From positions 1-13,359 of the forward strand of contig JACVRM010000044.1 of assembly GCA_014534415.1 (NCBI GenBank): DNA of 13,359 nucleotides. The letters run 5' to 3'. The DNA comes from Thermoleophilia bacterium (GTDB lineage Bacteria > Actinomycetota > Thermoleophilia > Gaiellales > Gaiellaceae). Shown here piece by piece: positions 1 through 6,809 of the stretch. Made by a program: the position numbers and the translations under genes. The notes beneath the pieces are model-generated. The model had not been told where the DNA came from and ran no database searches. It saw only the letters and a list, made by a program, of their open reading frames with translations. Numbering within the stretch: the first letter of the stretch is position 1; each line of letters begins with the position of its first letter.

Positions 1-995
1 ATCCGGCTCTCATGCGGCGCGCGCTCGCCGCGGCCGACCGGCTGTCGGCTGCACTCGCGGCCGCCGCCGAGGCCGTCCAAGGCTTCGAGGCGCCGCTTCG
101 CGCTCGCGTCGACGCCGGCGGTCAGCGGACGCGCGAGCTCGCCGACGAGCTGCGCCGGCTGGGAGGTGGAGAGGCGGAGCTTCGACGCGCGGCGGCGGAC
201 ACCGCTGGTGACCTCGCGACGCTCGACGTCGAGCTCGCGCGCCTCCAGACGGAAGCGGACGAAGTGCGCCGCCGGCTCGGCGACCACCCTCCGGAGCGGC
301 CGGCGGACGACGCCGACCGTGGCGCGCTCGACGAGCGGCTCGAGCGGCTCGACCGGCGCCGTGAGGCGCTCGGCCAGGTCAACCCGCTTGCCAAGGAGGA
401 GTACGAGCGCGAGAAGGAGCGGCTCGCCGCGCTCGTCGACCAACGGGAGGATCTCGAGCGCAGCCTCGCCGAGCTCGACCGCCTGCGCGCCGAGCTGACC
501 GAGGCCGTCGATCGCCGCTTCGGCGAGACATTCGCCGCGGTCCGCGTGCACTTTGCCGAGGTGGCCGCGACGCTCTTCCCGGGCGGTGAAGGAGAGTTGC
601 GGCTGACCGAGCCCGCCGAGGAGGACGACGAGGCGGAGCCGGGCGTGGAGATCGACCTGCGCCCCGCGGACAAGCGCATCACCCGGCTTTCGCTGCTCTC
701 CGGCGGTGAGAAGGCGCTCGGCGCGATTTCGTTCCTGTTCGCGCTGTTCCTCGCCAGGCCCTCCCCCTTCTACCTGCTCGACGAGGTCGAAGCCGCGCTG
801 GACGACACGAACATCGGCCGCTTCGTCGAGCTCCTGCGACGCTACGCCGACCGCGCGCAGTTCATCGTCGTCACGCACCAGAAACGGACCATGGAGGCGG
901 CGGACGCCCTGTACGGCGTGACCATGGGTGCGGACGGCGTGTCGGAGATCGTCTCACGGCGTACCCCACGCGAGCCCGCGCTTACCGCCGTCTGA
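1..995 (+). CDS. smc: Chromosome segregation ATPase SMC, C-terminal part (5' truncated by window)
   Basis: This is the distal coiled coil and C-terminal ATPase lobe of SMC, the condensin subunit that organises and segregates the chromosome with ScpA/ScpB. The frame is open from the window edge (first full codon at base 3), so the N-terminal Walker A lobe, first coiled coil and hinge lie outside. Counting from the ATG at 12, residues up to about 180 are charged Ala/Arg/Glu/Leu-rich coiled coil ending in the NPLAKEEYE signature seen in actinobacterial SMC. Then come the FPGGEGELRL segment (about 193-202), the ABC signature LSGGEK (229-234), the Walker B stretch FYLLDEVEAALDD (253-265) and the VVTHQKRTMEAADALYGVTM block. 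It ends in TGA at 993-995. It precedes ftsY in the same orientation, the usual smc-ftsY order in Gram-positive bacteria. Nothing looks degraded. Confidence 0.97.
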   Translation, partial: PALMRRALAAADRLSAALAAAAEAVQGFEAPLRARVDAGGQRTRELADELRRLGGGEAELRRAAADTAGDLATLDVELARLQTEADEVRRRLGDHPPERPADDADRGALDERLERLDRRREALGQVNPLAKEEYEREKERLAALVDQREDLERSLAELDRLRAELTEAVDRRFGETFAAVRVHFAEVAATLFPGGEGELRLTEPAEEDDEAEPGVEIDLRPADKRITRLSLLSGGEKALGAISFLFALFLARPSPFYLLDEVEAALDDTNIGRFVELLRRYADRAQFIVVTHQKRTMEAADALYGVTMGADGVSEIVSRRTPREPALTAV

Positions 996-1093
996 CGCGG
1001 GCGGCCGCCAGCCCCACGCGGCGCACCGGGGCCGTGCCGCCATGCGTCGAGCGTGAATGTTGCGGCCGATGGCCGTGCGCGTAGGACGCAACG

Positions 1094-1099
1094 TAGAAT
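1094..1099 (+). promoter_or_regulatory. Candidate -10 element (TAGAAT) upstream of ftsY
   Basis: TAGAAT fits the actinobacterial TANNNT -10 consensus. It lies 8 nt before a GTG at 1108, the same geometry as at ffh and rnhB, so a transcript starting at or next to 1108 would be leaderless. I see no convincing -35 at 17-18 bp, and the match could be chance. The hexamer also contains the in-frame TAG (1094-1096) that closes the ftsY reading frame upstream. Confidence 0.4.
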
Positions 1100-1107
1100 C
1101 GCCGCCC

Positions 1108-1155
1108 GTGGCGAGCGACGACCGCCAGCCTCCGGCCGCGGCGCCCGCCGGCTGA
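1108..1155 (+). CDS. Possible 15-codon leader ORF before ftsY
   Basis: GTG at 1108 opens a 15-residue frame (MASDDRQPPAAAPAG) that stops with TGA at 1153-1155. The ftsY GTG follows at 1157, after one intervening base. The leader start sits 8 nt after a TAGAAT -10-like hexamer, and neither start has a clear Shine-Dalgarno. A leaderless mRNA could load ribosomes on this ORF and couple termination to ftsY initiation. It could also be a chance ORF in GC-rich DNA. No homology is claimed. Confidence 0.3.
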   Translation: MASDDRQPPAAAPAG

Positions 1156-1156
1156 C

Positions 1157-2116
1157 GTGCCGCGCAGCTGGGCGGAGCTGCTCGGCGACGAGGACGCCGC
1201 GCCGGAGCCTGACGCGCAGCGAGCGGGCTTCGTCTCGCGCCTGCGCGACTCGCTTTCGAAGAGCCGGCGCGCGCTCACCGAGCAGATCGCGCTCGCGGCG
1301 TTCGACCCGGCCGACGAGGAGGCGTGGGAGCGCCTGGAGGAGGCGCTCGTCATGGCCGATGTCGGCGTCCGCGCGACCGCCGAGCTCGTGGAGCGGCTCG
1401 AAGCGCGCGGCGTCGATGGCGACCTCGGCCCGGCTCTCGCAGAGGAGCTCGAGCGGCTGCTCGGCGAGCCGACCACGCTGGCCGTCGACGAACGGCCGAG
1501 CGTGGTTCTCGTCGTCGGCGTGAACGGAACGGGCAAGACCACGACGATCGGCAAGCTCGCCCATCGGCTGCGCGAACACCGGCGCTCGGTGTTGCTCGCG
1601 GCGGCCGACACGTTCCGCGCCGCTGCCGAGGAGCAGCTCGAGATCTGGGCGGAGCGCGCGGCGGCCGACTTCGTCGGTTCGGAGCGGGGCGGCGACCCGG
1701 CGGCCGTCGCGTACGACGCGATCGAGGCTGCTCGGGCGCGCGGCCGCGACGTCGTGATCGTCGATACGGCGGGGCGGCTGCACACGCAGACGAACCTCAT
1801 GGAGGAACTCGCCAAGGTGCGGCGCGTGGTCGAGCAGCGCCTTCCGGGCGCGCCGCACGAGACGCTGCTCGTCGTCGACGCGACGACCGGCCAGAACGGC
1901 CTCCAGCAGGCGCGGCTCTTCCGTGACGCGGTCGGGGTCACCGGAGTCGCTCTCACCAAGCTCGACGGCTCGGCGAAGGGGGGAGTCGCGGTGGCCATCG
2001 CGCACGAGCTCGGCCTGCCGGTCAAGCTGGTGGGCGTCGGCGAGGGGCTCGACGACCTGCGTCCGTTCGACGCAGGCGACTTTGCCCGCGCGCTCGTGGG
2101 AGTTGCGGACCGCTAG
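1157..2116 (+). CDS. ftsY: Signal recognition particle receptor FtsY
   Basis: FtsY is the SRP receptor GTPase. It docks the Ffh/4.5S RNA-ribosome complex at the cytoplasmic membrane and hands nascent membrane proteins to SecYEG. The product is 319 residues. After a short acidic N-terminus (about 1-20) comes the helical N domain (about 25-105). The SRP-type NG GTPase domain follows, with P-loop GVNGTGKTT (121-129), the insertion-box motif DTFRAAA (151-157), DTAGRLH (203-209), guanine-specifying TKLDG (267-271) and the closing GVGEGLDDLRPF (293-304). The long acidic A domain of E. coli FtsY is missing, as in many Gram-positives. GTG 1157 is the only usable start after the in-frame stop at 1094. 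Its stop overlaps the convergent dehydrogenase stop. Its partner Ffh lies 5 kb downstream, beyond the reverse-oriented block. Confidence 0.96.
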   Translation: MPRSWAELLGDEDAAPEPDAQRAGFVSRLRDSLSKSRRALTEQIALAAFDPADEEAWERLEEALVMADVGVRATAELVERLEARGVDGDLGPALAEELERLLGEPTTLAVDERPSVVLVVGVNGTGKTTTIGKLAHRLREHRRSVLLAAADTFRAAAEEQLEIWAERAAADFVGSERGGDPAAVAYDAIEAARARGRDVVIVDTAGRLHTQTNLMEELAKVRRVVEQRLPGAPHETLLVVDATTGQNGLQQARLFRDAVGVTGVALTKLDGSAKGGVAVAIAHELGLPVKLVGVGEGLDDLRPFDAGDFARALVGVADR

Positions 2117-3327
2117 CTGTCTGCCCGGCGCGGCGCAAACGGCGCGAACTCGGGTTCGAGTTCGCTCCGCTCGGCCGACGCCCTGCCGCAGCCGACGATC
2201 GCGAGCACGCCCTCTCGCGTAGGGTCGAGGCCGAGCCGCTCCTCGGCATTGGCGCCGTTGACGGCCGCGGTCACGAACGCGCCGAGGCCGAGCTCGGTGC
2301 AGACGAGCGAGAATGTCTGGCTGAGGTGACCGGCGTCCATGAGCAGGACGGCGTACGCGCGCTGGTGACGGCGGTACTTCCAGAAGCTGCGTGGGAACCG
2401 CGCGGCGAGGACCACGAGCACGTGGGCCGCGCCGAAGTACGACTGGCCGGCGGTCAGGTGCCGCGCCAACCGCCGGGCCGAGTTCCGTGAGAGCGTCTCG
2501 ACGAGACGCAGCGCGTGACTCTCGACGTCGTAGTGGTAGAGGCCGGGCGCGATGCCCTCGACGTTCGCGATGAGCGGGTACGCCTCGACGGGATGCAGCG
2601 CGCCTCCGGAGGGGCTCGTCTTCTTGACTGCCACGAGGCCTCCGAACACCTCGGCGATTCCTCGACACCCGAACGTGTAGTACAGCACGGTGCCGAGCTC
2701 GTCCCCGGTCACCGGTACACGGGCATCGAACGCCCGCGAGGTCTTGCGGCGGGCAAGCGTTTCGTACAGGCGCCCGCGCCGTCGGGTCAGCGGCAGCTCG
2801 TAGTGCGGGCCGGCCACGTCCGCAAACGGCCGCGGCGGCGTGCCCAGCCGGCGAACGAGCTCGGCCACGTCAGCCTCGTTGAGCAGACGAGTGGATGTCC
2901 CGGTCTCACCGGCCCACGCGGGCAGCTGCTCGACGTCGACGTCGCGCCAGCGCGTCAAGAAGTGGTACAGCGCCGCGTACGGGTGCCACTGGTCGTCGGT
3001 CAGCCGCTGGTCGCGCCGGCGGAGCTCGGTGAGCTCTTCGTCGGCGTCGTCCGTCACGACGAGCCCACGCCGTGCGAGCCGCTCGAGCGTCGCGCTGCTT
3101 CCAGTTGCGACCTCGTCCGACGAGATCCAGGTGTCGCTCGGGATCGCGAACAGCAGCGCAAGCTCGTCGGCAGAAACCACGTACTCCTCGCCCTTCAGGA
3201 TCGAGATGGCGAGCGTCCGGCGGAGCGGGGTCAGCTCCACGTTCCCCTCGAGCAGGCGCGGCACGTCGACGAACGTCCCGTCGTGCCGGTAGAAGAAGAC
3301 CCAGGGGCTCCGCCGGACGGACGGCAC
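2113..3327 (-). CDS. SagB-type FMN-dependent dehydrogenase, putative peptide-maturation enzyme
   Basis: This is a 404-residue nitroreductase-superfamily protein of the SagB type. SagB enzymes use FMN to oxidise residues of ribosomal peptides, classically azolines to azoles. Residues 1-95 look like a small helical or winged-helix region that might bind a leader peptide (inference). The flavin fold runs from about 187 to 385: RKTSRAF (194-200), TSPSGGALHPVEAYPL (237-252), GLYHYD (262-267), the YAVLLMDAGHLSQ helix (325-337), GLGAFVTAAVN (347-357) and GVLAIVGCG (373-381). Start is GTG (plus strand CAC 3325-3327), 8 nt after the precursor stop. The gap holds no Shine-Dalgarno, so translational coupling is likely. 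No YcaO cyclodehydratase is nearby, so the chemistry may not be azole formation. From memory it resembles TIGR04511 (putative peptide maturation dehydrogenase); this is unverified. The C-terminal tail carries an APFAP motif also found in the precursor core. Confidence 0.85.
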   Translation of the reverse strand: MPSVRRSPWVFFYRHDGTFVDVPRLLEGNVELTPLRRTLAISILKGEEYVVSADELALLFAIPSDTWISSDEVATGSSATLERLARRGLVVTDDADEELTELRRRDQRLTDDQWHPYAALYHFLTRWRDVDVEQLPAWAGETGTSTRLLNEADVAELVRRLGTPPRPFADVAGPHYELPLTRRRGRLYETLARRKTSRAFDARVPVTGDELGTVLYYTFGCRGIAEVFGGLVAVKKTSPSGGALHPVEAYPLIANVEGIAPGLYHYDVESHALRLVETLSRNSARRLARHLTAGQSYFGAAHVLVVLAARFPRSFWKYRRHQRAYAVLLMDAGHLSQTFSLVCTELGLGAFVTAAVNGANAEERLGLDPTREGVLAIVGCGRASAERSELEPEFAPFAPRRADS

Positions 3328-3335
3328 GGAGGGGT

Positions 3336-3692
3336 CTACGACTGCTCGGCGCGGTGGAGAGCGATGAAGACGAAGTAATAGGCGAAGCTGAACGGCGCGA
3401 ACGGCGCCGGGCCGAACGGGACCTTTTCGGCGGCGAGCGGCGTGAACGGGGCTTCGGCACGGACGTCTTGGCCGAGCGCCGCGAGCGCCTCGAGCAGCAT
3501 CCCCTGGGGGGGCGCGTGGACGTCCGCGGGCATCAGGTCCGCGGGAACCTCGATGGCGTACTCTCGGAGCAGGCCCCGGGTGTCCGTCTCGAAGCGGCTG
3601 CGGAACTCATCCTCGGTGGCCAGCCGCCGCAGGAGCTCGACCGCTTTCTCCGGCGTGATCTCGACGCGGATCTGGCGCTGTTCGTCGTTCAT
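3336..3692 (-). CDS. Putative ribosomally made, modified peptide precursor (NHLP-like leader, PF-repeat core)
   Basis: A 118-residue protein with the architecture of a RiPP precursor. Residues 12-50 resemble a nitrile-hydratase-type leader (NHLP): helical, with LLRRLATEDEFRSRF and a GLLREYAIEVP end. A hydrophobic helix follows (about 65-74). The tail from about 80 holds three [A/V]PFxP units (APFTP 81-85, VPFGP 91-95, APFAP 96-100), then FSFAYYFVFIAL (101-112) and a short polar end. There is no cysteine anywhere. The core region (80-118) has one Thr, two Ser and two Tyr, which limits classical thiazole or lanthionine chemistry. ATG at 3692 is the natural start. The gene sits 41 nt after the cyclase and 8 nt before the dehydrogenase, and may have its own promoter. 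From memory it resembles TIGR04509 (putative modified peptide). It has not been compared with databases, and the function of the mature product is unknown. Confidence 0.75.
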   Translation of the reverse strand: MNDEQRQIRVEITPEKAVELLRRLATEDEFRSRFETDTRGLLREYAIEVPADLMPADVHAPPQGMLLEALAALGQDVRAEAPFTPLAAEKVPFGPAPFAPFSFAYYFVFIALHRAEQS

Positions 3693-3699
3693 TGCGGTG

Positions 3700-3729
3700 A
3701 CGCTAACCCGGCCGCGTCTTCGGCGTCAA
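3700..3729 (-). promoter_or_regulatory. Candidate internal promoter for the precursor gene
   Basis: On the minus strand TTGACG (3729-3724) and TAGCGT (3705-3700) are separated by 18 bp. This is a good -35 (5 of 6 to TTGACA) with a TANNNT -10. The -10 ends 7 nt before the precursor ATG, so the transcript would be essentially leaderless. No Shine-Dalgarno is visible. The whole element fits within the 41-nt gap after the cyclase stop, and would allow the peptide and dehydrogenase to be made in excess over the cyclase. Confidence 0.5.
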
Positions 3730-3733
3730 CTGC

Positions 3734-6700
3734 TCAGACGCTCGGCGCGGCGGACACTGGAAGTGCGGCGAGTTCGGTGCTTGCCCTTGCTGCGCTGATC
3801 GTGTTCCCCTTCTGCGTGTAGCGGCCGTGCGCCTCACGCCACCGTCTCTGCGCTTCGGCCGTCCGCCCAGCCGCCCCGAGCACCTGGGCCAGCGCCGAGA
3901 GCGCGTCGCCCTGCAGATTGAGCGAGTCCGTCGACGACGCGAAGCGCACCGCGGCACGAGCGAGCTCCTCTGCGTGTTCGGCATCGCCGCCCCGCGCGAG
4001 CGCCCGCGCGCGCACCGCTCGCCACAGTGTCTGGTTGGCGATGTCGTCTGCCGCGGTTGCCTCCTCGCTGAGCCGCGTCAGGCGCTCGGCGTCCTCGAGG
4101 CGTCCCTGCTCGAACACGGCCTCGGCGAGCGCGGCGAGCAATGTCGAGAGCGCTGTGCGCTCCCCGATGCGCTCGAGCGTCTCGCAGCCGCGGCGGAGCC
4201 CCAGCTCAGCCTCGTGCGGGCGCCCGGCGAGCAGCTCGAGCGATCCCAGGACGAGCGTCTGGGTCGCCGCGACGAGTGTCAGGCCTATCTCGCCCAGCAC
4301 GACCGTGCTGTGCTCGTACAGCGTTCGTCCCTCGTCGAAGTCGCCCTGCATTGCGTGGAGGCCGGCAAGCACGGCCAGGATCCGGCCTTCGACGCCGCGG
4401 TTATCCTTCGCCTCCTCGAGGATTTCCGTGCAGCGCTGGATCGCGTCCGCGGCCGGTGTGGGGCCCCAGTAGAGCGACAGGCCGAGCGCGCCGAGCGCCA
4501 TCGTCTCGTAGCGCCGTTCGCCGGCCCGCCGGGCGTGCAGCAGCGCCTGCTCGAGCGCCTCGGCTCGCTTTCCCCAGCGCGACGCCATCCAGTGGGCTGC
4601 ACTGACGCCGAGCCACGCCTCGGCAAGCCCGCGATCGTCCGCCGACGCCTCGAAGACTCGGATGGCGCGCTGCGCTTCGCGAAGGACGTCCTCGGTCTGC
4701 CCTTCGCGCTCGATCCGGAGGCGACCCGTCAGGTGCGCGACTCTCGCGCGCGCCTCGAGGCGCTCATCGCCCAGCTCTCGCGCGGTCTGAACGGCCGAGG
4801 CGAGCAGCCGGCTCGCGCCGTCCAGAGCGCCCGTCTCGACGAGCGCGGCGGCCAGCTCCGGAACGAGCACGAGGCGACGAGGGTCGAATTGCGGGAGCAG
4901 GTCGATGGCGCGGCCGAGGAGGTTCGCGGCGGCGGGCATGTCGTCGTGCGCGAGCGCGCGGCAGCCCGCGCGCCCGAGCACGTCCGCTGCTCGCTCCGCA
5001 AGAGCGCGAGCGCGTGCGTCGGACGGGCCGAGCTGCTCGCGCAGCCGGTACGCCTGCTCGAGGTGGTAGCCCACGATGCCCTCGAGCTCGGTGGCGCGCT
5101 CGCGCTCATGCTCCTCGATCCACGTGGCGAACCGCTGGTGGAGGTCGGCGCGGCGCTCCTTCGGCGTGCGCTCGTAGGCGGCGTCGCGGATCAGCCCGTG
5201 CCGGAAGCGGAAGCCATCCTCGCGCGCGTAGCCGGAGAGTTCGGGATGAACGAGTTCTTTGCGGACGAGCTCCATGAGGTGGCCGCCGACGGAATGGCGA
5301 AGCTCGCGCGGGCAGAGGTCGACGACCGCACCGCGCGGGAATTCACGACCGACGATCGCTGCACACTCGAGCACGGCACGCTCGTCCTCGCCGAGCCGGT
5401 CGAGGCGTTCGCCCAGCAGCGCCTGGATCGTCGGGGGAACGACGACGTCGCCGGCGACGGCGAGAGCCGCCATCTGCTCGACGAACAGCGGGTTGCCCTC
5501 TGCCGAAGCCACGATCCGCGAGCGCACCGTGTCCGGCATTCCGTTACCCACGTCGGCGAGCAACGCACTCGCGTCTCCATCCGAGAGCGGCTCCAAGACG
5601 AGCGTCTGGGTGGTCGGTCGGGGCGCCGCCCAGCCGGTGCGCCGCTCGAGCAAATCGGGGCGGGCCAGGCAGACGAGCAGCACCGGCACGTCGCGCGTCC
5701 AGCCGTGCAGGTACTCGATCAGATCGAGGAACGTCGGCTCGGCCCAGTGGATGTCCTCGAAGACGACGACCAGCGGCCGTTCGCGTGCGAGCGCCTCGAG
5801 GAAGCGACGGATCGCCCAGAACGTCTCCTCACTGCCCATCGTGACGGGCGAGACGCCCAGGACGGCGCGGACGCCTTCTATGACGAGGCCCGCATCCTCG
5901 ACGTCCTCCAGGGTCGCTGCGATCGCCTCCTCGCCGCCGACCTCGCGCAGGATCTGCACGATCGGCCAGAACGTGATCCCCTCTCCGTACGGAAGGCAGC
6001 GGCCGGTCAGCGGGCGTGCGCGCTCGGCGATGGACGCGACCAGCTCGAGCGCGAGTCTCGACTTGCCGATCCCCGCCGGACCGAGCACCGTTACAAGCCG
6101 GCATGTGCCGTCGCGCTCCACGTCGTCGAAAGCGCGCTGCAGAATCGTGAGCTCGGCGCGCCGCCCGACGAGCGGCGCGTCAAGGCGGCGCGACACGCCC
6201 GCCGCGTCGCGGTCGACGTGCTCGACGCGCCACGGCGCCACCGGGCTGCCCTTGCCTTTGACCGGAAACGATTTGAGCGGGCCGGCGCGAACCGCGTCGC
6301 GGACGAGCGGGTACGTCGTCTTTCCGATCAGGATGTCGCCGGGCCCCGCCGCCTGCTCGAGCCGTTTCGCCAGGTTCACCGCCTCGCCGGTCACGAACGT
6401 GCCGCCACTTGCGGGATCGCCTGCCACCACCTCGCCCGTGTTGATGCCCATCCGCACGTCCACGCGGACGCCGTAGTCGGTCTCGAACTGCCGGTTGAGC
6501 GCTTTCAGACGTGCACGCATCTCGGCGGCCGCCCGCACGGCGCGCAGCGCGTCATCCTCGTGTACGACTGGCACGCCGAAGACGGCCATGACCTCGTCGC
6601 CGATGAACTTCTCGACGGTGCCACCGTGCCGTTCGATGATCGAGCGCGCGTCGGCGAACCAGCGCGCCATCACGCGCTGGAGGGACTCGGGGTCAAGCTG

Positions 6701-6766
6701 CTCGCCGAGCGGCGTCGAATCCGCGACGTCGCAGAAGAGGATGGTTACCGTCTTCCGGGCCAGCAC
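3734..6766 (-). CDS. Class III nucleotidyl cyclase-AAA/STAND ATPase-TPR protein
   Basis: A 1010-residue multidomain signalling protein with no obvious signal peptide or membrane segment. Residues 5-180 form a class III cyclase domain. The metal aspartates are in FCD (D13) and GDE (D57), K53 is the possible base-contact Lys, and NLAKR (N131, R135) is the transition-state pair. The second base-specifying position, usually Asp or Thr seven residues before that Asn, is Phe124, so substrate and activity are uncertain. Residues 200-500 are an AAA/STAND-type ATPase: VGRRAEL (200-206), Walker A GPAGIGKS (229-236), Walker B VVVFEDIHW (333-341). From about 590 to 1000 there are TPR-like helical repeats. 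The layout resembles mycobacterial Rv1358/Rv2488c-type proteins but lacks their C-terminal LuxR HTH. GTG 6766 starts 6 nt after a -10-like TACACT. It lies upstream of the peptide and dehydrogenase genes on the same strand, so a regulatory role for the cassette is inferred (compare TIGR04510, peptide modification system cyclase, from memory). Confidence 0.88.
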   Translation of the reverse strand: MLARKTVTILFCDVADSTPLGEQLDPESLQRVMARWFADARSIIERHGGTVEKFIGDEVMAVFGVPVVHEDDALRAVRAAAEMRARLKALNRQFETDYGVRVDVRMGINTGEVVAGDPASGGTFVTGEAVNLAKRLEQAAGPGDILIGKTTYPLVRDAVRAGPLKSFPVKGKGSPVAPWRVEHVDRDAAGVSRRLDAPLVGRRAELTILQRAFDDVERDGTCRLVTVLGPAGIGKSRLALELVASIAERARPLTGRCLPYGEGITFWPIVQILREVGGEEAIAATLEDVEDAGLVIEGVRAVLGVSPVTMGSEETFWAIRRFLEALARERPLVVVFEDIHWAEPTFLDLIEYLHGWTRDVPVLLVCLARPDLLERRTGWAAPRPTTQTLVLEPLSDGDASALLADVGNGMPDTVRSRIVASAEGNPLFVEQMAALAVAGDVVVPPTIQALLGERLDRLGEDERAVLECAAIVGREFPRGAVVDLCPRELRHSVGGHLMELVRKELVHPELSGYAREDGFRFRHGLIRDAAYERTPKERRADLHQRFATWIEEHERERATELEGIVGYHLEQAYRLREQLGPSDARARALAERAADVLGRAGCRALAHDDMPAAANLLGRAIDLLPQFDPRRLVLVPELAAALVETGALDGASRLLASAVQTARELGDERLEARARVAHLTGRLRIEREGQTEDVLREAQRAIRVFEASADDRGLAEAWLGVSAAHWMASRWGKRAEALEQALLHARRAGERRYETMALGALGLSLYWGPTPAADAIQRCTEILEEAKDNRGVEGRILAVLAGLHAMQGDFDEGRTLYEHSTVVLGEIGLTLVAATQTLVLGSLELLAGRPHEAELGLRRGCETLERIGERTALSTLLAALAEAVFEQGRLEDAERLTRLSEEATAADDIANQTLWRAVRARALARGGDAEHAEELARAAVRFASSTDSLNLQGDALSALAQVLGAAGRTAEAQRRWREAHGRYTQKGNTISAARASTELAALPVSAAPSV

Positions 6767-6772
6767 AGCTCG

Positions 6773-6778
6773 AGTGTA
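6773..6778 (-). promoter_or_regulatory. Candidate -10 element (TACACT) for the cyclase gene
   Basis: On the minus strand TACACT ends 6 nt before the cyclase GTG at 6766. There is no Shine-Dalgarno, and the predicted transcript starts at or next to the start codon. The same hexamer, TACACT, precedes ffh. The -35 region (about 6796-6802) is only a weak match. The cyclase may therefore be transcribed separately from the dodecin gene that ends 43 nt upstream. Confidence 0.4.
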
Positions 6779-6809
6779 GGCCCGGAAGGACGGGTGTTCC
6801 AGCGCCCGG

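Noticed and set aside
842..2668. A 608-codon minus-strand frame spanning the smc end, ftsY and part of the dehydrogenase.
   Set aside because: The product is an Arg-rich low-complexity string that crosses three gene boundaries. FtsY and SagB-type motifs occupy the other frames.
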